Part shown: piece after piece, positions 44,204 through 53,155 of the stretch
Numbering within the stretch: position 1 is the stretch's first letter
Layout: every line of letters begins with the position of its first letter
NCBI GenBank assembly: GCA_009777485.1
Contig: WRLT01000007.1
Location: 52,140-116,139 of the forward strand
DNA: 64,000 bases
DNA from: Bacillota bacterium
GTDB taxonomy: Bacteria; Bacillota; Clostridia; Christensenellales; Pumilibacteraceae
Reading direction: 5' to 3'
Notes under the pieces: model-generated
Databases searched by the model: none
Told to the model about the DNA's origin: nothing
Seen by the model: only the letters and a program-made list of their open reading frames with translations
Translations under genes and position numbers: made by a program

Positions 44204-46096
44204 TTATAAGTCTAAGGAAATCAGTTTAAGGCTGGGGTAGCTTCCGTCTTCAATCAGCCAAATATCGGCGTTAAAGTCTGCAAAGGTAGAGGCGGTTTGC
44301 ATTTGCGAGGTGGTTTTACGCATGGCCGCTTGGGCGGGCGTTTCGGGCGAATCGGCGTATGCCGTCATGCCTACCGCTCCCGTTACAAAAACTCTCTTTA
44401 TGGTAACTTCCATTTCAGTCGAATCGTACACTACCACTTTGCCGTCAACGGAAATTGTTTCTATATCGTAGAAAGAATCTCCTTCGGCATCGTATGAATA
44501 AATGGTTATATCGGAACCTTGCAGCAATACATACTCTTCTTGGGAGGGGTCTGCCGCAAAAAGCTTTTCTAACTCACTTAGGTGGGTTTGGCCTTGACTG
44601 GCTAAAACCAAAGTATCAATTTTAACGGTTCTGCCGCTTGCGGAAAATTCAATAGCGCGGTTTTGTATAAAGCGTATATCGTACTTAAATATCTCTGGGT
44701 CGTCCCACCCCATAGCGTCGGGTGCTTCGTCGAATAACGCTTGCGATACAAAGGTGTTAGCGCGCTCGTTGTCGTAAAAGCTGCTTTTAATTTCGCCTAA
44801 AACGCCGCTAACTTCCGGGTTTGCGCCGATAGCAATTCCGCCGTTGGGAGGAAAGCTTGCGCCCCACTCCTCTTGTCCGCGCATACCTAAGCCGTTGATG
44901 ATGCTAACTACCACCGTGTTTTCAATGATGCCCGTAGTCGGCGCATTGGGAGGCGCATTGTTAGGCGTTTTGTGGTTGTTGCACACCACGCCGCCCAAAT
45001 AGCCCTCGTAGTCGTAGGCGGTGGACATTACGATATTTAAAAAGCAGTTGCGGATAATTCCTTCGTTATCTTGTGCAATTGCGCCTGCCCATGAGTTGTA
45101 AATAACGGGCCTGTCGATAGTGCCTCCCGTAACCGCTAAATTCATAACGATACCTTCGGGCATGATGGTTCTGAATAAACCTACGTTGGTAGTAAGCGGT
45201 GCATCGGGGTCGGGCTCGTCAGCGGGCTCGGTGCTGATGTCGGGGCGCTCGTCGCGCTTGACGGTTATGGTGCGCCCCATGCCGTTTAATACGCCGTTTA
45301 AATCGCCTAAGCTAATCCAATCGTCCAGCGGTTCGTCTATGTCGTCAAACGCTACGATATCTTGTGTTAAATAAAAGTAGCCGTCAATGGATTGACTGGG
45401 GTTTTCGGGCTTTAAGGCGCGTAATTCGGCGTTTGTGGAAATTGCCGTAGGCGTTACAACTTTTATAACCGCTTCTTCTTTTAGTTCGGGGTTATCGTCT
45501 GAAATTACACTGATGGTTGCTGTGCCGACAGCTTTTGCGGTAACTAAGCCCGTGTCTGCGTCTACTTCTGCTACGGCAGGGTTGTCTGACTGCCACGAAA
45601 CACTGGGGTTATCCGCAAAAACCGGCTGTGTGTCGGCTTCAAGTTGAAGGCTGTTAAACCCGGATAGGTCTATGGCGGCGGGAGTAGTTGCATCTTTAAT
45701 AACTAAGATTTTTTCGTAATGGTTTAAGCTGATGCTTGCCAGCGGTACGGGTTCTACTTTGATAACGCAAGAGGCGGTTTTTTTGCCTATACGTACCGTA
45801 ACGGTAGCTTCGCCGTATTTTAAGCCCGATACATCCGCGCCTAATACGCCTTCTAGCGGTTCAACCACTACGGTGGAGGTGTCGCTAGACGTCCATTCTG
45901 CCTCTACGTCGTCTGCCGCAGCGTCTGGTGTAACTCTGACGCGTAAGGTTGCGCCTCTGTTAAGCGAAATGGTAACGCTGGTAACTGCTTCGTCGCCTAG
46001 CGTAATTTGTATGCTTTTAATTCCGCCGCACGCCGCTATTGCGCCCGCGCATATCACAACTAAGCATAACACTAGTAAAAACCTGAACTTTTTCAT
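44204..46096 (-). CDS. Surface lipoprotein with BIG2-type Ig-like domains
   Basis: 630 residues. Lipoprotein signal with lipobox AIAAC at about residue 22. Two bacterial Ig-like (BIG2) domains follow: SIQITLGDEAVTSVTISLNRGATLRVRVTP with VEAEWTSSDTSTVVVEP, and SISLNHYEKILVIKD with VSWQSDNPAVAEVDADTGLVTAKAVGTATISV. A GLUG/beta-helix-like part (about 215-400, NVGLFRTIMPEGIVMNLAVTGGTID) and a C-terminal region of unknown fold complete it. AGGAGAT precedes the ATG. Likely an adhesin or cell-surface scaffold. Confidence 0.85.
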   Translation of the reverse strand: MKKFRFLLVLCLVVICAGAIAACGGIKSIQITLGDEAVTSVTISLNRGATLRVRVTPDAAADDVEAEWTSSDTSTVVVEPLEGVLGADVSGLKYGEATVTVRIGKKTASCVIKVEPVPLASISLNHYEKILVIKDATTPAAIDLSGFNSLQLEADTQPVFADNPSVSWQSDNPAVAEVDADTGLVTAKAVGTATISVISDDNPELKEEAVIKVVTPTAISTNAELRALKPENPSQSIDGYFYLTQDIVAFDDIDEPLDDWISLGDLNGVLNGMGRTITVKRDERPDISTEPADEPDPDAPLTTNVGLFRTIMPEGIVMNLAVTGGTIDRPVIYNSWAGAIAQDNEGIIRNCFLNIVMSTAYDYEGYLGGVVCNNHKTPNNAPPNAPTTGIIENTVVVSIINGLGMRGQEEWGASFPPNGGIAIGANPEVSGVLGEIKSSFYDNERANTFVSQALFDEAPDAMGWDDPEIFKYDIRFIQNRAIEFSASGRTVKIDTLVLASQGQTHLSELEKLFAADPSQEEYVLLQGSDITIYSYDAEGDSFYDIETISVDGKVVVYDSTEMEVTIKRVFVTGAVGMTAYADSPETPAQAAMRKTTSQMQTASTFADFNADIWLIEDGSYPSLKLISLDL

Positions 46097-46126
46097 AAAC
46101 TCATCTCCTATTTGTAAGCTTAGTAT

Positions 46127-46155
46127 ATTCTAACACGAACAAAATTACTTGTCAA
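46127..46155 (-). promoter_or_regulatory. Promoter of the BIG2 lipoprotein operon
   Basis: Minus strand TTGACA (46155-46150), a 17-base spacer and TAGAAT (46132-46127), about 30 bases of leader. Confidence 0.75.
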
Positions 46156-46227
46156 GGCTATTATAGATAATTTATTTAACTATTTATATTTATATGGGGT
46201 CTTGATTTTATTGCGGGGTAAATTCGG

Positions 46228-46256
46228 TTGAGTTTTTTTTAAAATTGGTATATACT
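46228..46256 (+). promoter_or_regulatory. Promoter of surE (predicted leaderless)
   Basis: TTGAGT (46228-46233), a 17-base spacer and TATACT (46251-46256); the ATG follows after eight bases, so the start site falls on or one base before the ATG. Confidence 0.7.
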
Positions 46257-46264
46257 GATTGGTA

Positions 46265-47017
46265 ATGAGAATTTTGGTTGTAAACGACGACGGCATAGAG
46301 GCGGACGGCATTCATGCGTTGGCAAAGCCGTTTTTGGCGGATAACGAAGTTTTTATGATTGCGCCCGTGCAGGAACGCTCGGGCTTTTCGCATTCGGTTA
46401 CGATTTTTCGTGATATGGTGTACCGCAAAACAAAGCATTTAGCCGAAAGCTACGCAGTAGACGGTACGCCTGCGGACTGCGTAAAGCTGGGGCTTATTCA
46501 TTTATTTAAAAACCGTCTGCCCGATTTGGTGCTGTCGGGCATTAACAGCGGCCCGAATTTAGGGTCGGACATCATGTATTCGGGTACGGTGGCGGCGGCG
46601 TCGGAGGCGGTGTTTTTGGGTATTCCTGCGATTGCGGTTTCGTTAGGCACGTGGGAGGCTGACCAAAATTATTATACGGCGGCGGCGGATTTTGTTTTTC
46701 GCAACCTGTGTGCGCTGTATCATTTGGCCAAAAAATACGCGGGCGAAATTCTTTTAAGCATCAACTACCCTTGCACGGCGGATTTTAGGGGCGGCGTTTT
46801 TACCAAAGCGGGCATTAATTGGTACGACGATTATTTTGACGAAGGCGCGCAAGGGATTGTTCAGTTAAAGGGTCAGCCCGTGCAGCATAAGCTAGACGAA
46901 ACGGACTGCGATGTGGCGTGGGTTAAAAAGGGCTTTGCCAGTATTTCGCCTATCCGCATAGACCGCAACCATTACGAAATTTTAGAACATTATAAGGATA
47001 AAGTGGCGTTAGAATAG
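46265..47017 (+). CDS. surE: 5'-nucleotidase SurE
   Basis: 250 residues from the ATG at 46265 (MRILVVNDDGIEADGIHALA); a TTG two codons earlier is rejected. Metal-dependent nucleoside monophosphate phosphatase. DD of NDDG, the Ser of ERSGFSHSVT and the Asn in SGINSGPNLGSDIMYSGTVAAA are the family's active site. No ribosome site. The stop directly abuts the ATG of the flavoprotein gene. Confidence 0.95.
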   Translation: MRILVVNDDGIEADGIHALAKPFLADNEVFMIAPVQERSGFSHSVTIFRDMVYRKTKHLAESYAVDGTPADCVKLGLIHLFKNRLPDLVLSGINSGPNLGSDIMYSGTVAAASEAVFLGIPAIAVSLGTWEADQNYYTAAADFVFRNLCALYHLAKKYAGEILLSINYPCTADFRGGVFTKAGINWYDDYFDEGAQGIVQLKGQPVQHKLDETDCDVAWVKKGFASISPIRIDRNHYEILEHYKDKVALE

Positions 47018-48262
47018 ATGAAAGTAGTTATTGTAGGCGCGGGCCCTAGCGGTTTAATGGCGGCGGGGCTTATTAAAAGCGGTGCGGTTACCGTACTGGA
47101 AAAGAATGAAAAGCCCGGAAAAAAATTGTATATCACGGGCAAGGGGCGTTGCAACGTAACGAACCATTGCACGCCTAGCCGTCTGCTTGAAAGCGTTGTG
47201 TCTAACCCTAAATTTTTATATTCTGCCGTACACCGTTTTTCGCCGCGCGATGCGGTTGGCTTTTTTGAAAATGCGGGCGTTCCGCTTAAAACTGAACGCG
47301 GCGGCAGAGTGTTTCCGCAGTCGGACAAGGCCTCTGACATTACTGCCGCGCTTACGCGCCACGCTGTCGCGCACGGTGCGCAAATCCGTTACCATGCGGA
47401 GGTAAAGGAAATAAAAGCCGTTTCGGAGGGCGGCTTTAACGTGGAGTTAACGGGCGGAGAAAAGCTTTTTTGCGATGCGCTGGTTTTGGCTTCGGGCGGC
47501 AAAAGTTACCCCGCTACGGGCAGCACGGGCGACGGCTACCGTTTTGCCGAAAGCTTAGGGCATCGCGTAATCCCCCCGCGCCCCGCGTTGGTGCCTATCC
47601 TTTTGGACGAATGTGTACAAGCGTTAGAGGGGCTTTCGTTAAAAAATATTACGGCGGGCGTAACGGGCGCGAACAGCAAAATTCAGCCTGTTTTCGGCGA
47701 AATGCTTTTTACTGCCAACGGGGTTTCGGGGCCTGCGGTATTAAGCCTTTCAAGTCATGTAAGCCGTGCGGGGTTTGGACGCGGCGCGAAAATTTGTATC
47801 GACTTAAAGCCCGCGCTTAGTGAGGATGTTTTAGATTTAAGGCTGCTGCGCGAATTTGAAGCGGCAAAAAACAAGCAACTAAAAACTGTGCTGCATACGC
47901 TGATGCCTAAATCGTTAGCTGTTGGCTTTGCGGTAAAAGCGGGAGTAAACGCCGAAATGCCTGTAAACGAAGTTACTAAGCAGCAACGCGGCGCGCTTAT
48001 ACGCACGTTAAAAAATCTAACCTTTTTAATAAAGGGCTTAGACGGCATAGAAAAGGGTGTGGTTACGCAAGGCGGCGTAGATGTTACGCAGCTGCGCCCT
48101 ACCGACATGGAAAGCAAGCTGATAAGCAATTTGTATTTTGTAGGAGAATTGTTAGATGTTGACGCGCTGACGGGCGGCTATAATATTCAGATTGCCCTGT
48201 CTTCGGGATACGCGGCGGGTTTATCCATAGAGAATAAAAATAGGCAGTTGTCTCAAATTTGA
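47018..48262 (+). CDS. NAD(P)/FAD-dependent oxidoreductase (HI0933/YhiN-like flavoprotein)
   Basis: 414 residues. FAD-binding GAGPSGLMAAGLI at the N-terminus, then the family block KPGKKLYITGKGRCNVTNHC, LASGGKSYPATGSTGDGY, and the C-terminal FAD loop GELLDVDALTGGYNIQIALSSGY. The physiological substrate of this family is unknown. The gene starts immediately after surE with no ribosome site of its own, implying coupling. Its stop codon lies inside the left arm of hairpin E4. Confidence 0.92.
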   Translation: MKVVIVGAGPSGLMAAGLIKSGAVTVLEKNEKPGKKLYITGKGRCNVTNHCTPSRLLESVVSNPKFLYSAVHRFSPRDAVGFFENAGVPLKTERGGRVFPQSDKASDITAALTRHAVAHGAQIRYHAEVKEIKAVSEGGFNVELTGGEKLFCDALVLASGGKSYPATGSTGDGYRFAESLGHRVIPPRPALVPILLDECVQALEGLSLKNITAGVTGANSKIQPVFGEMLFTANGVSGPAVLSLSSHVSRAGFGRGAKICIDLKPALSEDVLDLRLLREFEAAKNKQLKTVLHTLMPKSLAVGFAVKAGVNAEMPVNEVTKQQRGALIRTLKNLTFLIKGLDGIEKGVVTQGGVDVTQLRPTDMESKLISNLYFVGELLDVDALTGGYNIQIALSSGYAAGLSIENKNRQLSQI

Positions 48263-48370
48263 GGGCAAGTTGCACAACAGTTTAATTTTTTGCGCGTGCC
48301 GCGTACCTAGATGTACGCAAGCGCGCAAAAAATTAAAGCGTAGTGCTTTTCAAGCCAAATTTGAGACAAC
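48247..48370. repeat. Long hairpin element E4 (124 bp)
   Basis: Outer arms GTTGTCTCAAATTTG/CAAATTTGAGACAAC match perfectly; inner stem TTTAATTTTTTGCGCG/CGCGCAAAAAATTAAA is perfect and differs from E1-E3 on both strands; same apex as E1. It begins in the last codons of the flavoprotein gene and ends eight bases before the cmk ribosome site. Confidence 0.93.
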
Positions 48371-48387
48371 ATAAGGAGAGAGATTTT

Positions 48388-49815
48388 ATGCGGTTAAATA
48401 TAGCTATCGACGGCCCCAGCGGTGCGGGAAAAAGCACCATTGCCCACATGTTGGCGGAAAAATTAGGCATTGTGTACCTGGATACGGGTGCGATGTACCG
48501 CGCAGCGGCGTTAAAAACGCTGCGCGCGGGTATCGGCGCGGACGAGGCGGACGCCGTTGTATCGCTGCTTGCGCAAACCGATATAGATGTGGCTTACGAA
48601 AACGGCGTGCAAAAAATGCTGTTAGACGGGCAAGACGTTTCGGAAGCGATACGGGAACACCGTATTTCGCAAATAGCGTCCGACGTTTCTAAAATTCCGC
48701 AAGTACGTGTGGCGATGGTGGAATTACAGCGTGCAATTGCCGCTAAAACCGATTCGGTTTTGGACGGGCGCGACATCGGAACGTATGTTTTACCGCATGC
48801 CGCGCATAAGTTTTACTTAACCGCCGATATTGCCGAGCGTGCGCGCCGCCGCTATAATCAGCTTACGCAAAAGGGCGAAAAATGCGACATCGAACAAATT
48901 CAGCGCGATATTGCCGCGCGCGACCATAACGACATGAACCGCGCATTTGCGCCGCTTAAAAAGGCGGACGATGCTATTGAGATTGACTCTACGCATTTAT
49001 CCATAGACGAAACGGCGGAAAAAATGCTTGCATGGGTTACGTCTGCGCAAAAAAGCGGCGGCGGCGAAAGCGCGGTGCAAACGCCGCAAAACGATAAAAA
49101 AAAAACCGTAAAGAAGAAAAAGAAAAAAAAGGATAAGGGTGCAGGCTTTTTTAGAACTTTGTTTTTTTATTTGATTAAGGCTATAGTTTATCTTCCGCGC
49201 AAGCTGCTCTACCCCGCTAAAATTATCCATAAAAAGCGGCTGCCCAAAAAGTCGGCGCATATTGTGGTTTCTAACCACTTGTGTTGGAAAGACATTATAC
49301 ATCATGTCTTTACCCTGCCGCGCCGCCGTTCTATCGTTGCCAAACAAGAGCTTGCTAAAAGCCGTTTTATTCGGGCGTTCCGCAAAACGGCGGGAATTAT
49401 TTTTATAGACCGCGAAAATCCGTCGTTGGAATCCGTGCGCGAGATTTTAAAAACCTTGAAGCGCGGCGAGCCGATTTCGATATTCCCCGAAGGCACGCGC
49501 AACAAGGATTCGCGCGAACTATTAGAAATTAAGCCGGGCGCGGGCGTTTTTGCGGTTAAAACCGGTGCGCCGATTATTCCTGTAATGGTGTATAAGCGCG
49601 CAAAGACGTTTCGCAAAAACTATCTTTATGTGGGTGAGCCGCTGGATTTAAGCGCGTATAAGGGCATGCGCTTAACTAGCGAGCTTACCGAAGAGATTAC
49701 TGCTAAGGTTCGCGCCGCTATGCTGCGCACTATGGAAGAAATGGACGATTACGTAGAAAACAAGCGTTGGAAAAGAAAAAACAAAAAGGCGGTTACAAGC
49801 GATGAAACTACTTAA
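48388..49815 (+). CDS. Fused cytidylate kinase - 1-acylglycerol-3-phosphate acyltransferase
   Basis: 475 residues from the ATG at 48388 (AAGGAGAGAG upstream). Residues 1-217 are a complete CMP kinase (AIDGPSGAGKSTIAHMLAEK, DTGAMYRA, LDGRDIGTYVLP). A Lys-rich linker (KKKTVKKKKKKKDKG, about 237-251), coded by runs of ten and eight A, leads into a PlsC acyltransferase (about 260-460) with one membrane-associated helix, the HxxxxD motif in NHLCWKDII and FPEGTRN. cmk and plsC are usually adjacent separate genes in Clostridia. Slippage on the A runs could give free Cmk (inference). It overlaps ispH by 14 bases. Confidence 0.93.
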   Translation: MRLNIAIDGPSGAGKSTIAHMLAEKLGIVYLDTGAMYRAAALKTLRAGIGADEADAVVSLLAQTDIDVAYENGVQKMLLDGQDVSEAIREHRISQIASDVSKIPQVRVAMVELQRAIAAKTDSVLDGRDIGTYVLPHAAHKFYLTADIAERARRRYNQLTQKGEKCDIEQIQRDIAARDHNDMNRAFAPLKKADDAIEIDSTHLSIDETAEKMLAWVTSAQKSGGGESAVQTPQNDKKKTVKKKKKKKDKGAGFFRTLFFYLIKAIVYLPRKLLYPAKIIHKKRLPKKSAHIVVSNHLCWKDIIHHVFTLPRRRSIVAKQELAKSRFIRAFRKTAGIIFIDRENPSLESVREILKTLKRGEPISIFPEGTRNKDSRELLEIKPGAGVFAVKTGAPIIPVMVYKRAKTFRKNYLYVGEPLDLSAYKGMRLTSELTEEITAKVRAAMLRTMEEMDDYVENKRWKRKNKKAVTSDETT

Positions 49816-51883
49816 ATCTGAGCATTGCGGCTTTTGCTTCGGTGTGCAAAATGCGGTTAATTTGGCGATGCGCGCCGCCAAAGAGCACCCCGACAAAAAG
49901 GTGTACACGTTAGGCAAGCTTATCCATAACGAAACGGTTACCGAAAAGCTTGCCGCGTTGGGCGCAGCGGAAGCGCAAAGCCCCCTCGATATCGAAAACG
50001 GCGCGGTAGTTATTATCCGTTCGCACGGCGTCGGGCGCGATGTGCTGGAACAATTGCAGCAAAAGGATGCGGTGATTATAGACGCCACCTGCCCTTTTGT
50101 AAAAAAAATTCAGGACAAGGCGCGGGAGTATCATGCAAAGGGCTTTCAAATAGTTATACTGGGCGAAAAAGGGCATCCTGAGGTTATCGGCATTAACGGT
50201 TGGTGCGGCGGTCAAGCCGTAATTATCAATTCGGAGGCGCAAGCGGAGGCACTTTCGGCGTATGAAAACGTGTGCGTTGTGGCACAAACCACTTTTTCGG
50301 CCGAAAGATATAATGCAATTGTAAAAATAATTCAAAAACTACAACATAAATCAGTTGAAATTTTCGACACAATTTGCTATACTACTTATGCACGGCAAAA
50401 AGAGGCTTATACGATTGCCAAAGAATGCGACGCAGTACTGGTGCTGGGAAGCCAAAAAAGTTCTAATACTTTAAAGCTTTTTGACATCTGCAAAAGCGTG
50501 TGCGAACGTTCGTATAGGATAAGCCAAGCAAGTGAAATTAAAAAAATCAAATTTAAAGCGTCCGACAAAATAGGAATTGTTGCGGGCGCGTCAACTCCTG
50601 AGGAGTTGATTACGGAGGTAGTAGAGTTAATGTCCGGTAAGTTTAAAAGCGAAGTACAAAACGCAGAATTTATGGAAGCGTTAGAAGAGTCGCCTGTTGC
50701 GCTGCGTGAGGGCAAGCGGATTAAGGGCACCGTTATTATGGCGGACGAAAAAGGCGTTTCGGTAAACATCGGCCACAAAAAAGACGGCTTTATCCCCAAT
50801 GATGAAGCCTCTTTGGGCGCGTATGACCCCGAAGAGTTTGTTGCGGGCGCAGAGGTGGAGGCGTTAATCGTTTCTACTAAGGCTAACGAAAGCGGCTGCA
50901 TTATGCTTTCTAAAAAAAGCGTGGACGCTGCCAAAGAGGGCGACAGACAGGTAGAGATTATCCGCAACGGCGAGCCGTTTGAACTGGTTATGGAAAAGGA
51001 TACAAAGGGCGGCTTGCTTTCTAAATTAGGCAACTATACCGTGTTTGTTCCTGCCTCGCAGGTGCGCGAATCGTTTGTAAAGGATTTAAAGCAATTCGCG
51101 GGAAAATCGCTGCGTTTAACCGCTATTGAAATAGACGACCAAAAGCGCAGGATTGTAGCCTCTGCCCGAAAGCTAACGGAGGAAGAACGCAAAGCGCGTG
51201 AGGAAATTTTTTGGAACGCTGTTAAGCCCGACGTTATTGTAAACGGTAAGGTTAAGCGTATAACTAATTTCGGCGCGTTTGTTTCGGTAGACGGCTTTGA
51301 TTGCTTAGCGCACATTACGGATTTATCGTGGAACCGTCTTAAAAGCGCGGACGATGTTGTTAAAATCGGGCAAAGCTACGACTTTTTAGTGCTTTCGGCA
51401 GACCGTGAACGCGGACGTGTTTCCCTATCGTACCGTTTGCTGCAAGCCCACCCGTTTGATGTGTGTATCGAAAAATATCCCGTAGGTTCTAAGCTGAAAG
51501 GCAAGGTTATGTCTATACTGCCGTTTGGCGCGTTTGTAGAGATTGAGGCGGGCGTTGAGGGGCTTGTACACGTATCGGAGGCCGCGCACAACTATGTAAA
51601 AAGCGTAAGCGAAGTTGTTAAAGCGGGCGATGAGGTGGAGGTTATGGTGTTATCCATAGACCCCGACCATAAAAAAATCAATCTTTCTATTAAGGCGTGT
51701 CTGCCCGATGACGGCACGGCGGAGGATGGCGCACGGACAGAGGACGGCGCGCAAAAAGGCAAAGGCGCAAAGAAAGGTTCTAAAAAGAAAGGCAGCGAAC
51801 CTGGTGCCGAATGGGTGGAGGACGCCTCGAATAATCCGTTTGCGGAATTACTGCAAGATTTAGAGGTAGAGGATAAAAAATAA
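49802..51883 (+). CDS. Fused IspH (HMBPP reductase) - ribosomal protein S1
   Basis: 693 residues. Residues 1-280 are IspH, the last step of the MEP isoprenoid pathway, with the three iron-sulfur cysteines in HCGFCFGV, DATCPFVKK and DTICYTTYARQ. Four S1 RNA-binding repeats follow (for example GTVIMADEKGVSVNIGHKKDGFI, KVKRITNFGAFVSVDGFDCLAHITDLSW and KVMSILPFGAFVEIEAGVEGLVHVSEA), then a Lys/Gly/Glu-rich tail. This fusion is known in Clostridia. It shares a transcript with the Cmk-PlsC fusion. Confidence 0.96.
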   Translation: MKLLKSEHCGFCFGVQNAVNLAMRAAKEHPDKKVYTLGKLIHNETVTEKLAALGAAEAQSPLDIENGAVVIIRSHGVGRDVLEQLQQKDAVIIDATCPFVKKIQDKAREYHAKGFQIVILGEKGHPEVIGINGWCGGQAVIINSEAQAEALSAYENVCVVAQTTFSAERYNAIVKIIQKLQHKSVEIFDTICYTTYARQKEAYTIAKECDAVLVLGSQKSSNTLKLFDICKSVCERSYRISQASEIKKIKFKASDKIGIVAGASTPEELITEVVELMSGKFKSEVQNAEFMEALEESPVALREGKRIKGTVIMADEKGVSVNIGHKKDGFIPNDEASLGAYDPEEFVAGAEVEALIVSTKANESGCIMLSKKSVDAAKEGDRQVEIIRNGEPFELVMEKDTKGGLLSKLGNYTVFVPASQVRESFVKDLKQFAGKSLRLTAIEIDDQKRRIVASARKLTEEERKAREEIFWNAVKPDVIVNGKVKRITNFGAFVSVDGFDCLAHITDLSWNRLKSADDVVKIGQSYDFLVLSADRERGRVSLSYRLLQAHPFDVCIEKYPVGSKLKGKVMSILPFGAFVEIEAGVEGLVHVSEAAHNYVKSVSEVVKAGDEVEVMVLSIDPDHKKINLSIKACLPDDGTAEDGARTEDGAQKGKGAKKGSKKKGSEPGAEWVEDASNNPFAELLQDLEVEDKK

Positions 51884-51902
51884 AGTTTTAGCAAGCTTAA
51901 AT

Positions 51903-51937
51903 AGCGGCTGTCTTACTCGGGCAGCCGCTTTTATTTT
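51903..51937 (+). terminator. Rho-independent terminator after the IspH-S1 gene
   Basis: Stem AGCGGCTG/CAGCCGCT with an 11-base loop and a T-rich tail, 20 bases after the stop. Confidence 0.85.
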
Positions 51938-52037
51938 GGGGTAAATAATACAATCCATTGTGATACCTCTTAGGTTGTTGATAATAAGATTATAGCATGA
52001 AAATTTTTATTTGACTTAGGTTATAGGTAAATCCTAT

Positions 52038-52210
52038 GCTTTTCTTTCCACCCCGTCTGATTGGGGGTATAGACTTTTCTTTCCACCCCGTCAGGCTTGC
52101 GCCTGCCACCCCTCAAGAGGGGAATTTTTCTAAGGCTTTTTATTTAGTAACCAACGCGCCTGCAAGAGGGGGTTTTTTTAATGGTTAATTCTTTATCACA
52201 TTCAGGAGGG
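52038..52210. repeat. Repeat R3
   Basis: Two TTTCTTTCCACCCCGTC units separated by TGATTGGGGGTATAGAC, then GGCTTGCGCCTGCC, the palindrome CCTCAAGAGGGG and three degenerating AAGAGGGG/GGAGGGGGATTTTTT units. It is the left border of the lipoprotein cassette. The rest of the 413-base gap from 51884 to 52296 holds the terminator above and the lipoprotein promoter. Confidence 0.88.
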
Positions 52211-52232
52211 GGATTTTTTGTGGTTTATTTGG

Positions 52233-52261
52233 TTGACAGTTTTTAAATATTATTTTAGAAT
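52233..52261 (+). promoter_or_regulatory. Promoter of the 52.3-kb lipoprotein
   Basis: TTGACA (52233-52238), a 17-base spacer and TAGAAT (52256-52261), then AGGAGGAAG before the ATG. Confidence 0.78.
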
Positions 52262-52296
52262 TAAAATTACTACAATTCTTAGGAGGAAGTAAGATT

Positions 52297-52809
52297 ATGA
52301 AAAAGTTTACGGTGATACTGGTATCTATGGTGTTGTGCTTGGGTGCGGTTGGCTTACTGGTCGGGTGCGGCGGCGGAACTGATTATGATGATTCCGCTTT
52401 GCTTGCACGGTTAGACCAGTTAGAGCAGGATAATGCGGATTTGCAGGGTCAGCTTGACAGCTTATTAAATACTGAGGCTAGAATTTATGAGTTAGGCGAA
52501 ACGTTTACGTATTCTTTTGGCGGAATGGATTGGTTTAGTATTAAGGTGGAGATAAATCCCGATAATTTACCAAATTTCCGCATGACGCTAACAAACCTAA
52601 ATATGCCTAATCTACCTATGAATGAGTATGTAGCTAATAGATATCGTACGGCGGAAAATAGTTGGGGATCGGGGTTTCTCCTCACTGAAAGCCGCTTAGG
52701 AATCAACCAAACACATACATCAAGCGTACCTAGAACTACTGGGGTGTTCAAATTACACACTACTATTTCCACACACCCAACGGAATCCCCTACGCTATAT
52801 TTAAAGTAG
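52297..52809 (+). CDS. Small lipoprotein with coiled-coil start
   Basis: 170 residues. Lipoprotein signal with LLVGC lipobox (Cys near residue 24), a Gly-rich spacer, a short coiled coil (ALLARLDQLEQDNADLQGQL), then a beta-type domain starting YELGETFTYSFGGMDWFSIKVEI. The domain start matches HELGDTVAYYHNGLKLFEITVVEI in the lipoprotein at 63220-63792, so they are paralogues. The gene is bracketed by repeats R3 and R4. Function unknown. Confidence 0.82.
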   Translation: MKKFTVILVSMVLCLGAVGLLVGCGGGTDYDDSALLARLDQLEQDNADLQGQLDSLLNTEARIYELGETFTYSFGGMDWFSIKVEINPDNLPNFRMTLTNLNMPNLPMNEYVANRYRTAENSWGSGFLLTESRLGINQTHTSSVPRTTGVFKLHTTISTHPTESPTLYLK

Positions 52810-52845
52810 CTTAGCCTTCCCATAACAATCTACCCTTAACTTTTT

Positions 52846-52990
52846 AAAAATTCCCCTCTTGAGGGGTGGCAACGAAGTTGACGGGGTGGAAAGGCGTTTT
52901 TCTTTCCACCCCGTCTGATTGGGGGTATAGGCTTTTCTTTCCACCCCGTCAGGCTTGCGCCTGCCACCCCTCAAGAGGGGAATTTTTTAA
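52846..52990. repeat. Repeat R4 (palindromic pair)
   Basis: Two head-to-head units: AATTCCCCTCTTGAGGGGTG and GCAACGAAGTTGACGGGGTGG on the left are mirrored by CCACCCCGTCAGGC and CCACCCCTCAAGAGGGGAAT on the right, with GTCTGATTGGGGGTATAGGC between. It is the right border of the lipoprotein cassette. Confidence 0.9.
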
Positions 52991-52992
52991 TG

Positions 52993-53155
52993 GTCTAACA
53001 CAGGGGGACTAACACAGGGGGACGGAGTAGTGTGCTGTTTTTTTGGGGGTTGAGGATTGGGGGGTGTTATACAGGCGACACAGGGGGACGGGGCAAAGTG
53101 CAAGGGCTTTGGTTAAGTATAGTGGTTGCTAGCACATTCCCCCGTCCCCCAGTTT
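52993..53155. repeat. REP-like unit with CACAGGGGGACGG motifs
   Basis: Three direct CACAGGGGGAC motifs (two followed by GG) and an inverted partner CCCCCGTCCCCCAG near 53141 flank about 110 bases without an open frame. Similar GGGGACGG/TGTGTC arrangements accompany REP-associated transposases in other Firmicutes; no transposase is present here. Confidence 0.6.
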
